40,787 bases of DNA from Bradyrhizobium neotropicale (GTDB lineage Bacteria > Pseudomonadota > Alphaproteobacteria > Rhizobiales > Xanthobacteraceae). The notes beneath the pieces are model-generated. The model was not told the origin of the DNA and searched no databases. It saw nothing but the letters and a program-made list of their open reading frames with translations. Positions 31,664 through 39,570 of this stretch are shown here, piece after piece; the stretch's first letter is position 1, and each line of letters begins with the position of its first letter. The stretch spans positions 1 to 40,787 of the forward strand of contig NZ_LSEF01000098.1 of the NCBI RefSeq assembly GCF_001641695.1, read 5' to 3'. A program made the position numbers and the translations under genes.

Positions 31664-32773
31664 ATGAATATCCAGTTCCGCGAGAGCTCCGAAGCCGCTT
31701 CCCCCCTGACCGCAAAAGCCGCGATCGCGGACTGCGACATCCATCCGGCACGCGCGACCCGAACCGAGCTCTATCCCTATCTCGCTAAGCGCTGGCAGCA
31801 TCATCTCGAGATCTACGGTGTCCATGCCTATCAGGGCATGATGGAAGGCCCGCCCTATCCGAAGGCGCAACCCAACGCTTCGCGTCGCGATGCCTATCCG
31901 CCGGAAGGCGGTCCGCAGGGTTCCTCGCTCTCCTTCATGCAGAAGCAGCATCTCGATCCCAACAATGTGCAACTCGGCGTACTCAATCCGCTCAACACCG
32001 GGCAGGGCATCCGCAATCACGAGCTCTCGGCAGCTTTGTGCTCGGCGATCAACGACTGGCAGATCGACAAATGGACCAGCAAGGACAAGCGGCTGAGAGC
32101 CTCCATCGTCGTCGGCAATGAGGACGGCCTGTCGGCCGCCGCCGAAATCCGCGAGCGCGCCGGCGACAAGAATTTTGTCCAGGTGCTGCTGCTCAGCCGC
32201 AATGTCGAGCCGCTGGGTCAGCGCCGCTACTGGCCGATCTATCAGGCCGCGGAAGAGGCGGGGCTGCCAGTCGGCGTGCACGCCTTCGGCTTCGGCGGCA
32301 ATCCGATCACGCCGTCGGGTTGGCCGAGCTACTACATCGAGGAGATGGTCGGACATTCGCAGTGCCAGCAATCGGCACTGGCAAGCCTCGTGCTCGAAGG
32401 CGTGTTCGAGCGCTTCCCGAAGCTGAAGATGGTGATGATCGAGGCCGGCTTCGGCTGGGCGCCGTCACTGGCCTGGCGGCTCGACAAGGTCTGGCAGCGG
32501 CTGCGCAGCGAGGTGCCGCACGTGAAGCGGCCACCGTCGGAATATATCCGCGAGCAGGTGTGGTGGACCACGCAGCCGATGGAGGATCCGGAGCGGCGCG
32601 AGGATCTGTTCGACGTCATCAAGTGGATCGGCTGGGACCGGCTCCTGTTCGCGACGGACTATCCGCATTGGGACTATGACGAGCCGTCGCGCGTTCTGCC
32701 GCCGGGCGTCAGCGAAACCAATCGTGAGGCGTTCTATCGCGACAACGCGCGGAAGCTGTACGGAATCAATTGA
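31664..32773 (+). CDS. Amidohydrolase-2-type metal hydrolase/decarboxylase (copy 2)
   Basis: This 369-residue paralogue of the preceding gene shows the same landmarks: ADCDIHPAR near residue 25, PVGVHAFGFGG near residue 205 and FATDYPHWDYDEP near residue 332. The two share the motif order throughout, including LKMVMIEAGFGW against LKMVMLESGISW. Together they probably act on related intermediates or form a hetero-oligomer. A good AAAGGAGG ribosome-binding site precedes the ATG at 31664. Its stop overlaps the start of the Rieske gene by one base (TGATG). Confidence 0.88.
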   Translation: MNIQFRESSEAASPLTAKAAIADCDIHPARATRTELYPYLAKRWQHHLEIYGVHAYQGMMEGPPYPKAQPNASRRDAYPPEGGPQGSSLSFMQKQHLDPNNVQLGVLNPLNTGQGIRNHELSAALCSAINDWQIDKWTSKDKRLRASIVVGNEDGLSAAAEIRERAGDKNFVQVLLLSRNVEPLGQRRYWPIYQAAEEAGLPVGVHAFGFGGNPITPSGWPSYYIEEMVGHSQCQQSALASLVLEGVFERFPKLKMVMIEAGFGWAPSLAWRLDKVWQRLRSEVPHVKRPPSEYIREQVWWTTQPMEDPERREDLFDVIKWIGWDRLLFATDYPHWDYDEPSRVLPPGVSETNREAFYRDNARKLYGIN

Positions 32774-33186
32774 TGGCGCGTCATGTGATCGCTCCGGTCG
32801 ATGAGCTCCCGCCCGGTACGCGAAAGTTTTTGGAGATCGACGGCCGGCCGATCGCGGTTTTCAACATCAAGGGCGAATATTTCGGCCTGTTGAACCGCTG
32901 CCCGCATCAGGGGGCGGCGCTGTGCGAGGGCCCGTTGATCGGGCTCGCTCGATCAAAAGATCCCGGCGAGATCGAATACACCAAGCTCGGCGAAATCATC
33001 CGCTGCCCGTGGCACGGCTGGGAATTCGACGTACGCACCGGCCAATCCTACTGCGATCCCCGCCGCTTCCGCGTGAAAGCGTATCCGGCCCATGTCGAGC
33101 CCGGCACGAGCGTGGTGAAGGGCCCGTATGTCGCCGAGACGATCCCCGTGCGGGTCGAGAGCGATTACGTGGTGGTGGAGCTCTAA
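32773..33186 (+). CDS. Rieske [2Fe-2S] protein
   Basis: This 137-residue protein has one Rieske domain. The cluster ligands are CPHQGAAL (Cys43, His45) and CPWHGWEFD (Cys78, His81). It resembles ferredoxin components of aromatic-ring oxygenases and small Rieske subunits, which pass electrons to an oxygenase; no oxygenase or reductase is in this operon. It is coupled to the amidohydrolase by TGATG. I use the ATG at 32773 rather than the TTG just before it. A degenerate second copy of its last codons lies directly downstream (33197-33215). Confidence 0.92.
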   Translation: MARHVIAPVDELPPGTRKFLEIDGRPIAVFNIKGEYFGLLNRCPHQGAALCEGPLIGLARSKDPGEIEYTKLGEIIRCPWHGWEFDVRTGQSYCDPRRFRVKAYPAHVEPGTSVVKGPYVAETIPVRVESDYVVVEL

Positions 33187-33215
33187 CCCCCACCGTGTAG
33201 TCGAACTCTAACCCC
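33172..33215 (+). repeat. Duplicated end of the Rieske gene with wobble-only differences
   Basis: GTGGTGGAGCTCTAACCCC (33172-33190, VVEL-stop) is echoed by GTAGTCGAACTCTAACCCC (33197-33215), which also reads VVEL-stop. The three differences all fall at third codon positions. This looks like a relic of a second gene end rather than a fresh duplication. Confidence 0.7.
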
Positions 33216-33217
33216 AT

Positions 33218-33349
33218 GTCATTCCGGGGCGATGCGACGGGACCGCGCGAAGCGCGGCCCGAGAGCATCGAGCCCGGAATCCATTGGGCCGCAGGAATAC
33301 TTGGAGAAATGCATTCCGGGCTCGCCTCTTCGAGGCGCCCCGGAATGAC
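33218..33349. repeat. Palindromic repeat, GTCATTCCGGGGCG family
   Basis: GTCATTCCGGGGCG (33218-33231) and its exact inverted copy (33336-33349) bracket inner inverted pieces (GAGCCCGGAAT/ATTCCGGGCTC and GCGCGAAGCGCG). It fills the gap between the convergent Rieske and MFS genes and stops three bases before the MFS stop codon. Confidence 0.88.
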
Positions 33350-33351
33350 GA

Positions 33352-34680
33352 TCAATGGCCGGCCACCGGCTCCGCCACCGGATCATACGTCGCCACCGCC
33401 TTGCCGCCGCCGCGGTAGACGGTCGAGGCGGCGATGATGCCGAGCAGGGCAGCGAACATCAGCCAGAAGCCGGGCGAGGCCTTGTCGCCGGTTCTCTCGA
33501 TCAGCCAGGTCGAGGCGAACGGGGTGAAGGTGCCGAACAGGGCGGCCGCGAGCGCAAAGGCGAGCGAGAAGCAGGTGGTGCGCACATGCGCCGGCACGAT
33601 CTCGACCAGCGCGCCGAGCATGGTTCCGCTGTAGACGCCGAAATAGAACGAGAACATCATCTCGACCGCTAGCAGCTTGCCGAAGGTTGGCGCCGCCACC
33701 AGCCAGTGCAGCGCCGGATAGGCGGTCACGAGCGAGAGGCAGGCGATGGTCAGCAGCACCGGCTTGCGGCCGATGCGATCCGAGAGCGCGCCGCCGACCG
33801 GATTCCAGATGAAGTTGGTCACCGCCACCAGCAGCGTGACGAGCAGCGCGTCCTGCGTCGTCAGTTTCAGCACGTTCTTGCCGAAGGTCGGCGTGTACAC
33901 CGTGACGAAATAGAATGTCGTGGTGGTCAGGATCGCGATCATCATGCCGAGGATGACGATGCGCCAGTTTGCGAGCGCCGAGGAAAACACCTGCGCGGCG
34001 GTCGGATGCTTCTTCATCGCCAGGAATTCCGGCGTTTCCTGCAGCGTGCGCCGCAGGAAGAAGATCAGGGGGATGATCAGGCAGCCGACGAAGAACGGGA
34101 TGCGCCAGCCCCAGGCGGTGACGATGTCGGCGGGCATGACCTCGGAGAGGATGTAGCCGAGGATCGAAGCCACGAAGATCGCGACCTGCTGGCTCGACGA
34201 TTGGAACGAGGTGTAGAAGCCGCGATTGCCCGGCGTCGAGATCTCAGCGAGGTAGACCGACACGCCGCCGAGTTCGACGCCGGCGGAGAAGCCCTGAAGC
34301 AGGCGGCCGAGCAGCACGATGATCGGCGCGGCGATGCCGATGGTCGCGTAACTCGGGCAGAACGCGATCACCACGGTGCCGGCGGCCATGATGCCGAGCG
34401 TGACGATCAGGCCCTGGCGGCGGCCGATGCGGTCGATGTATGCGCCGAGCACGATCGCGCCGACCGGCCGCATCAATGCGCCGAGCCAGAACACGCCGAA
34501 GGTGTTGAGCAGCGAGGCCGTCTCGTTGGTGGAGGGGAAGAACGCCTTGCCGATCGCGGCGGCATAGAAGCCGAACAGGAAGAAGTCGAACTGCTCGAGG
34601 AAATTGCCGCTGGTTGCGCGCAGGATGGCGCCGATGCGCGACTTGATCTCGGGCGGATTGGTTGTGGCTGGTCCAGCCAT
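33352..34680 (-). CDS. MFS transporter, metabolite:H+ symporter type
   Basis: This 442-residue inner-membrane symporter has 12 predicted helices. It has the loop 2-3 signature of the metabolite:H+ symporter group (YIDRIGRRQGL) and its repeat in the second half (LSDRIGRKPVL). The start NFLEQFDFFLFGFYAAAIGKAFFP (here given as NFLEQFDFFLFG then FYAAAIGKAFFP) is typical of citrate, ketoglutarate and proline/betaine carriers, so an organic acid is likely. The ATG at 34680 follows GGGGAG; the frame is open to 34773 but that part lacks family character. The LysR gene lies upstream on the same strand. Confidence 0.87.
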   Translation of the reverse strand: MAGPATTNPPEIKSRIGAILRATSGNFLEQFDFFLFGFYAAAIGKAFFPSTNETASLLNTFGVFWLGALMRPVGAIVLGAYIDRIGRRQGLIVTLGIMAAGTVVIAFCPSYATIGIAAPIIVLLGRLLQGFSAGVELGGVSVYLAEISTPGNRGFYTSFQSSSQQVAIFVASILGYILSEVMPADIVTAWGWRIPFFVGCLIIPLIFFLRRTLQETPEFLAMKKHPTAAQVFSSALANWRIVILGMMIAILTTTTFYFVTVYTPTFGKNVLKLTTQDALLVTLLVAVTNFIWNPVGGALSDRIGRKPVLLTIACLSLVTAYPALHWLVAAPTFGKLLAVEMMFSFYFGVYSGTMLGALVEIVPAHVRTTCFSLAFALAAALFGTFTPFASTWLIERTGDKASPGFWLMFAALLGIIAASTVYRGGGKAVATYDPVAEPVAGH

Positions 34681-34834
34681 GGCGTTGCTCCCCTTGAAGG
34701 CTTGCCTTGAAGACTCGGCCGGACCGGAACTCATTTTCACGGCAGGCGACAGATTGCTGCGACAATCTGTCATAACCCCTCCCGCGCGGGGCGCTGCGAG
34801 TCAACCGATTTTGCTGCGGAAGCCGATTGATTTT

Positions 34835-35728
34835 TCAGGCTTTATTCTGCGCTGCAGCGACCACCCATTGGCGGAAGGCGGCGAGCTTCGGCGCTTCGCG
34901 GCGGCCGTTGGGCGAAACCAGATAGAAGCCGGCATCCGCCGGCAGGGCGATCTTGAAGGGCACCACGAGGCGGCCCTTCGCGATGTCGTCCTGGACGTAC
35001 GAGGTCCGTCCCATCGCAACGCCCATGCCGTCGATCGCCGCCTGGACTGTCATGAGGGTCATGTCGAAAGTGATGCCGGGCAGCCTCGAAATGCCAGTCG
35101 ACAGGCCTGCCGCCGTCAGCCAGAGGCGCCAGTCGTCGCTATTGTTGGTGTGCAGCAGCGCGTGCTCCTGCAGATCCTCGGGCCGGCGCAACGGCTTGTC
35201 GCCGCGGAGCAGCGACGGGCTGCACACAGGGAACAATTCGTCCGCCATCAGCCAGTCGGCGCGCAGGCCCGCCCACTGGCCTCTCCCGTAGCGGATCGCG
35301 GCGTCGACATTGTCGCGCTGGAAATCGACGAGGCTGGTCGAGGTGGTGATGCGAACGTCGACGCCGGGATGTGTCTCCTGGAAATCGGTCAGCCGCGGCA
35401 GCAGCCATTTCGCGGCGAGCGAGGCGATCGTCGAGACGGTCAGCACCTTCTCGTCGTCCTTGCGCAGCAGGCGATCGGTCGCGAGCCTGAGATCGTTGAA
35501 GGCGGCGCGGACGCCGGGCAGGTAGTCGCGCGCCTCCGGCGTCAGCGCCAGCGCGCGGTTCTGCCGGATGAAGAGGCGGATGCCGAGCTCCTCCTCGAGC
35601 CGCCGGATCTGATGGCTGATCGCGGTCTGGGTCACGTTCAGCTCGGCAGCGGCCAGCGTGAAGCTGAGGTGCCGCGCAGCGGCCTCGAACGCCCGCAATC
35701 CGTTCAGGGAAGGCAATCTGGCAGTCAT
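34835..35728 (-). CDS. LysR-family regulator, GcvA-like
   Basis: This 297-residue regulator has an N-terminal winged helix (residues 5-65, helix-turn-helix FTLAAAELNVTQTAISHQIR) and a C-terminal periplasmic-binding-like effector domain (about 92-295). The start LPSLNGLRAFEAAARHLSF is typical of the GcvA branch. It probably controls the MFS gene downstream, perhaps also the amidohydrolase operon; the effector is unknown. A T-N11-A LysR box within a dyad lies 14 bases upstream of the start and suggests autoregulation. Confidence 0.9.
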   Translation of the reverse strand: MTARLPSLNGLRAFEAAARHLSFTLAAAELNVTQTAISHQIRRLEEELGIRLFIRQNRALALTPEARDYLPGVRAAFNDLRLATDRLLRKDDEKVLTVSTIASLAAKWLLPRLTDFQETHPGVDVRITTSTSLVDFQRDNVDAAIRYGRGQWAGLRADWLMADELFPVCSPSLLRGDKPLRRPEDLQEHALLHTNNSDDWRLWLTAAGLSTGISRLPGITFDMTLMTVQAAIDGMGVAMGRTSYVQDDIAKGRLVVPFKIALPADAGFYLVSPNGRREAPKLAAFRQWVVAAAQNKA

Positions 35729-35741
35729 TTGGCAGCAGGAT

Positions 35742-35760
35742 GCATGAGCTTAATTCATGC
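35742..35760. promoter_or_regulatory. LysR-type operator (T-N11-A dyad)
   Basis: GCATGA-N7-TCATGC is a perfect 6-bp dyad that contains the classic T-N11-A spacing (T35745, A35757). It lies between the divergent LysR gene (start 35728) and the DUF1127 gene (start 35839), a typical site for autoregulation. Confidence 0.6.
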
Positions 35761-35838
35761 GAAAAGGTACAAATTGTCGTTTGCCGAGGCGTGTTTGCAG
35801 GCGGATATTACGGTGGAATTTAGCTCGAGGAGCTGAAA

Positions 35839-36042
35839 ATGTCTACCTGCACCACAAATTCGATGACAAATCATCATGCGCATGGGCTGATCGACCAGAT
35901 CAGCGAGACCCTGCATGTCTGGCACGAGCGCTACCGGACCCGTCGTGAGCTCGCCCAATGGACCACCCGCGATCTCCAGGACGTCGGCCTGTCCTGGGCT
36001 GACGTTGCTTACGAAGCCGACAAACCCTTCTGGCGGGCCTGA
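35839..36042 (+). CDS. DUF1127 small protein
   Basis: This 67-residue protein has the Arg/Trp-rich C-terminal helix-turn typical of DUF1127 (WHERYRTRRELAQWTTRDLQ, then DVGLSWADVAYEADKPFW). DUF1127 proteins are common in alphaproteobacteria; some act in phosphate, carbon and RNA metabolism, but the role of this one is not known. A GAGGAGCTGAAA ribosome-binding region precedes the ATG at 35839. A strong terminator follows, so it is probably expressed alone. Confidence 0.88.
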   Translation: MSTCTTNSMTNHHAHGLIDQISETLHVWHERYRTRRELAQWTTRDLQDVGLSWADVAYEADKPFWRA

Positions 36043-36053
36043 ACGGCAGCCAG

Positions 36054-36093
36054 GCCGGCGCCGCCTGATCAGGGGCGCCGGCGGTCCCTTTTT
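36054..36093 (+). terminator. Rho-independent terminator after the DUF1127 gene
   Basis: GCCGGCGCC (36054-36062) pairs with GGCGCCGGC (36074-36082) and is followed by a run of five T (36089-36093). It lies only 16 bases before the next start codon, so the GNAT gene would be expressed by read-through or from a promoter inside the hairpin region. Confidence 0.75.
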
Positions 36094-36108
36094 CTCAAGG
36101 TGCGTGTC

Positions 36109-36732
36109 ATGAGCACCCTTCGCCTCGACGATCTCAAGCAATATTCGGATACGCTGCGCACTCGCCACGGCGATGCGCTGACCGTGCGCTTCGTCGAACC
36201 GCGCGACACCGACGAGCTTCAGCACTATTTCCGCTCGCTTACGACGCGGTCCCGCTACAACCGCTTCTTCGGCGCGATCAGCGAGTTGCCGAAGGGCCTG
36301 CTGCACGACTTCCTGCAGGTCGGCGAGCGCGAGCGCTTCACCGTCATCGCGAGCATGATGGTCGATGGCTTCGAGACCATCGTCGCGGAAGCGCGCTACG
36401 CCCTCCATGCCGAGAGCTCGACGCTCGAATTCGGCCTGTCGGTCGACGACCGCTGGCAGGGTCACGGCATCGGCACCGCGTTGCTCAAGAATTTGGAATG
36501 CCGCGCGGCTGCGCTCGGCGCCGAGCACATGTTCGGCGACACGCTGCGCTCCAACGACACCATGATCTCGCTCGCGCGCAAATCCGGCTTCGCCTTCATC
36601 AATCACCCGGACGACTGGAAGCTGGTGCGCTTCGACAAGGAGATCACGGTCGCGCCGAAGGAAATTCCCTGCGCGAGCTGGCATCTCGCCGCTCTTTCCC
36701 GTCAGGCCGTAACCCCCTCAGCCTCGGCCTGA
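36109..36732 (+). CDS. GNAT-family N-acetyltransferase
   Basis: This 207-residue protein has the GNAT fold. The acetyl-CoA pyrophosphate loop is VDDRWQGHGIGTALL (about residues 113-127, Q/RxxGxG/A type), preceded by a beta strand (LEFGLSV) and followed by LRSNDTMISLARKSGF, typical of the last GNAT helix. The substrate is unknown; close relatives are often annotated as acetyltransferases linked to acyl-CoA synthetase domains. The ATG at 36109 follows AAGG. It sits downstream of the DUF1127 terminator and has its own terminator. Confidence 0.88.
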   Translation: MSTLRLDDLKQYSDTLRTRHGDALTVRFVEPRDTDELQHYFRSLTTRSRYNRFFGAISELPKGLLHDFLQVGERERFTVIASMMVDGFETIVAEARYALHAESSTLEFGLSVDDRWQGHGIGTALLKNLECRAAALGAEHMFGDTLRSNDTMISLARKSGFAFINHPDDWKLVRFDKEITVAPKEIPCASWHLAALSRQAVTPSASA

Positions 36733-36742
36733 CCACACTCCA

Positions 36743-36779
36743 AGCCCGGCCCTGGTGAACCCAGCGCCGGGCATTTTTT
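36743..36779 (+). terminator. Rho-independent terminator after the GNAT gene
   Basis: GCCCGGC (36743-36749) pairs with GCCGGGC (36765-36771) and is followed by A and seven T (36773-36779). It is the clearest classical terminator in the window. It separates the GNAT gene from the convergent SDR gene. Confidence 0.88.
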
Positions 36780-36792
36780 TGTCTCTCGTTAC

Positions 36793-37626
36793 TTAGTCGC
36801 TCGTGAAATCGGTCGACGTTGCAACCGACCTCCATTCCGCAAGCTCCCTGGCGACGAAGGCATTCTTGGCCTCGATCCGCTCCACCGTGTCGCTGCCGAG
36901 CGGCAGCCGCAGCGGCGGATTCTTGGCATCGACCAGCCTCAGGAAGGCCTGCGCCAGCTTGCGCGGATCGCCGCGCTGGCCGTGGTTGACGTCCGCCGCG
37001 TGCGCGCGGGTCTTGCCGACGCTGTCGTGATAGTCGTCGATCTGCATCGCGGTACGCGACAGCGAGGTCTCATCGAGGAAGTCGGTGCGGAAGAAGCCCG
37101 GCTCGACCACGGTCACCTTGATGCCGAGCGGCGCCGCTTCGGCGGCCAGCGCCTCGCTGAGGCCTTCGACCGCGAATTTGGTCGCACCATAGACGCCCCA
37201 GCCGGGAAAGCCCGCGTAGCCTCCGACGGAGGAGATGTTGATGACGTGCCCCGAACGCTCGCGGCGCATATGGGGCAGCACCGCGCGGGTGACGCCGAGC
37301 AGGCCGAACACGTTCGTGCCGAACAGCTTCTGCGTCTCCGCGCCGCTCGCCTCTTCGATCGCGCCCAAAAGGCCGTAGCCGGCGTTGTTGACGAGGATGT
37401 CGATGCGTCCGAACCGCTTCACCGCCTGGCCCGCCGCTTCATGCGCTTCGGCCTCGCTGGTGACGTCGAGCCGGGTGGCCAGGAGGCGCTCGTGAGCGCC
37501 AAGCCGCGCGGTGACGGTCGACGGGTCGCGCGCGGTCGCGACCACGGCGTCGCCCGCCTTGAGCGCTGCCTCGGCGATCAATGCGCCAAATCCGCGGGAC
37601 GCTCCTGTGATGAACCAGACACGCAT
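36793..37626 (-). CDS. Short-chain dehydrogenase/reductase (classical SDR)
   Basis: This 277-residue NAD(P)-dependent oxidoreductase has all classical SDR landmarks: TGASRGFG (residues 7-14), LDV near 53, NNAG (80-83), catalytic Ser near 132 and YGATK (Tyr146, Lys150). The substrate is unknown; the general form resembles many SDRs that reduce ketones. A GAGAGGG ribosome-binding site precedes the ATG at 37626. It is divergent from a LysR regulator 121 bases away, which probably controls it. Confidence 0.92.
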   Translation of the reverse strand: MRVWFITGASRGFGALIAEAALKAGDAVVATARDPSTVTARLGAHERLLATRLDVTSEAEAHEAAGQAVKRFGRIDILVNNAGYGLLGAIEEASGAETQKLFGTNVFGLLGVTRAVLPHMRRERSGHVINISSVGGYAGFPGWGVYGATKFAVEGLSEALAAEAAPLGIKVTVVEPGFFRTDFLDETSLSRTAMQIDDYHDSVGKTRAHAADVNHGQRGDPRKLAQAFLRLVDAKNPPLRLPLGSDTVERIEAKNAFVARELAEWRSVATSTDFTSD

Positions 37627-37701
37627 GGTGTTGCCCTCTCATTGATGGGGCCGGCGATGTGCCGAACCCGATGGCCACGGTGTAGCGGCTCGCCATAGCT
37701 G

Positions 37702-37719
37702 AGATAATCCGCTATATCT
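37702..37719. promoter_or_regulatory. Dyad between SDR and LysR genes, candidate operator
   Basis: AGATA-N8-TATCT is a perfect 5-bp dyad in the 121-base divergent region. It sits where a LysR operator is expected, 29 bases before the LysR start, although its spacing is not exactly T-N11-A. Confidence 0.4.
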
Positions 37720-37747
37720 TTGCCAAGCTACTGAGCAAAATTCATCA

Positions 37748-38638
37748 ATGCAGATCGACCCGTCCGACCTCGCGATCTTCCTCGCCATCGCCCGCCACCG
37801 CAGCTTTCGGGCGGCGGCGACCGAGCTTGGCGTCACGCCGTCCGCGCTGTCCCATAGCCTGCGCAACATCGAGGAGCGGCTGGGCTTAAGGCTCGCCAAC
37901 CGCACGACCCGCAGCGTTGCCCTCACCGAGGCCGGCGAGCGGCTGTTTGCCCGCATCTCGCCGGCGTTCCGCGACATCCACGACGCGCTCGAGGACCTCA
38001 ACAATTTTCGCGGCAAGCCCGCCGGTACGCTGCGGTTCACGGCCGCGCGCCAATCGGCGCAGCTCGTGCTGCTGCCGATCGTGACGCGCTTCCTGAAAGC
38101 GTTTCCGGACATCAGCGTCGAGATCATGATCAACGACGCCCTGATCGACATGGTCGCCGCCGGCTTCGACGCCGGCGTGCGCTTTGGCGAGACCATTGCG
38201 GCGGACATGATCGCAGTGCCGATCGGGCCGCGGCACCGCTTTGCCGCGGTCGGCTCGCCCGCCTTCTTCAGGGAACACAAGGCGCCGGTCACGCCACACG
38301 ACCTGAAGGGTCTGCCCTGTATCCGCTACCGCTTCACCAGCGGCGCGCTGTACCACTGGGAATTCGAGCGTGGCGGCATCGAGGTCGATATCGATGTGAC
38401 GGGACCGCTGACGTTGAACGATCAGGACCTGATGGTCGATGCGGCGCTCGACGGGATTGGGCTTGCCTATGTGTTCGAAGGGCAGGTGGACGCGCTGCTC
38501 GCGAAGCGCAAGCTGACCAGAGTGCTCGCCGATTGGTGCCCGGCCTATCCCGGCTTCTTCCTGTATTACCCAAGTCGCCGCCAATTGCCGGCGGCGCTTC
38601 GGGCGTTCGTGGATTTTGCACGGACGCCTGCCGTGTAG
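37748..38638 (+). CDS. LysR-family regulator
   Basis: This 296-residue regulator has an N-terminal winged helix (residues 3-62, SFRAAATELGVTPSALSHSL) and an effector domain (about 88-293). The start IDPSDLAIFLAIARHRSF is typical of the large LysR group that controls a divergent dehydrogenase. Its likely target is the SDR at 36793. The ATG at 37748 has no clear ribosome-binding site. The TAG stop codon is formed by the left end of a palindromic repeat. Confidence 0.92.
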   Translation: MQIDPSDLAIFLAIARHRSFRAAATELGVTPSALSHSLRNIEERLGLRLANRTTRSVALTEAGERLFARISPAFRDIHDALEDLNNFRGKPAGTLRFTAARQSAQLVLLPIVTRFLKAFPDISVEIMINDALIDMVAAGFDAGVRFGETIAADMIAVPIGPRHRFAAVGSPAFFREHKAPVTPHDLKGLPCIRYRFTSGALYHWEFERGGIEVDIDVTGPLTLNDQDLMVDAALDGIGLAYVFEGQVDALLAKRKLTRVLADWCPAYPGFFLYYPSRRQLPAALRAFVDFARTPAV

Positions 38639-38719
38639 CCCGGATGTAGCGAAGCGCAATCCGGGATTCTCGGCACGTCGGCTGGTGTCCCGGATTTCGC
38701 TTCGCTTCATCCGAGCTAC
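38635..38719. repeat. Palindromic intergenic repeat, CCCGGATG family (copy 2)
   Basis: GTAGCCCGGATGTAGCGAAGCG at the left (given here by position 38635-38656) faces CGCTTCATCCGAGCTAC at the right (38703-38719). Same family as 1528-1601. It fills the space between the convergent LysR and enoyl-CoA hydratase genes. Its first bases provide the LysR stop codon. Confidence 0.85.
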
Positions 38720-38721
38720 GT

Positions 38722-39552
38722 TTACTTCCCCGTGAACACCGGCTTGCGCTTTTCGATGAAGGCCTGCACCGCCTCCTTGTGATCGGCCGTTGCGGTCAGG
38801 CGGATCAGCCGTCCGGCCTCGTGGTCGCGGGCGGTCTCGAAGTCGAACAGCAGAGCTTCGTCGAGATTATCCTTCATGTAGCGCAGCGCGAGGCGCGGCC
38901 CTTCGGCGAACGATTTTGCCAGCGCGAAGGCTTCGGTCTGCAGTTTGTCGTCGGGCACGACGCGGTTGACGAGGCCGATCGCCTCGCACCTTGCAGCATC
39001 GACCTTGTCGCCGGTGAACATCAGCTCGCGCGCCCGCGCCGTGCCGATGAGCCGCGTCAGCAGCCAGGCGATGCCGTAATCGCCGCTCAGTGCGACGCGG
39101 GCATAGCCGGTGGCAACGAAGGCCGATTGCGCGGCGATGCGGATGTCGCAGGCCATGGCGATGGCGAGCCCGGCGCCGACCGCGGGGCCCGGCAGCGCCG
39201 CGATGGTCGGCTTGCGCACCGACACAAGTGCGCCGGTGAGCAGACGCTGCCGCTCCTGGAGGTCGGCAACCTTGTCGTCAAAGGACATTTCGAGCTTGGC
39301 CTTGTCGCGATGCGCGCCCATGCCCTTGACGTTGCCGCCGGCGCAGAAGGCCTCACCGGCACCGGTGATCAGCAGCGCGCCGACATTGGGATCCTCGCCG
39401 CAGGTCCGGATCATCGTGCGCAGCGCGGGCGTCAGCGTGTCGGAGAGAGAATTGCGCGCCTCCGGCCGGTTCAGCGTGATCACCGCGACGCGGTCGCGGA
39501 TGACGCAGAGGAGTTCATTGGTGCCGGTGTCGATGGTGGTTTCGGTGGTCAT
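38722..39552 (-). CDS. Enoyl-CoA hydratase/isomerase (crotonase family)
   Basis: This 276-residue crotonase-fold protein binds an acyl-CoA. The oxyanion-hole segments are AFCAGGNVKGMG (about residues 68-79) and PGPAVGAGLAIAMACD (about 121-136). The usual second catalytic Glu of hydratases is not seen: the corresponding stretch reads SGDYGIAWLLTRLIG (about 156-170), with Asp158 as the nearest acid. The reaction may thus be an isomerisation or hydration variant. The ATG at 39552 follows GGGGGAG. It belongs to the CoA-linked gene group at the right end of the window. Confidence 0.88.
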   Translation of the reverse strand: MTTETTIDTGTNELLCVIRDRVAVITLNRPEARNSLSDTLTPALRTMIRTCGEDPNVGALLITGAGEAFCAGGNVKGMGAHRDKAKLEMSFDDKVADLQERQRLLTGALVSVRKPTIAALPGPAVGAGLAIAMACDIRIAAQSAFVATGYARVALSGDYGIAWLLTRLIGTARARELMFTGDKVDAARCEAIGLVNRVVPDDKLQTEAFALAKSFAEGPRLALRYMKDNLDEALLFDFETARDHEAGRLIRLTATADHKEAVQAFIEKRKPVFTGK

Positions 39553-39570
39553 CTCGCTCCCCCTGCTCTT

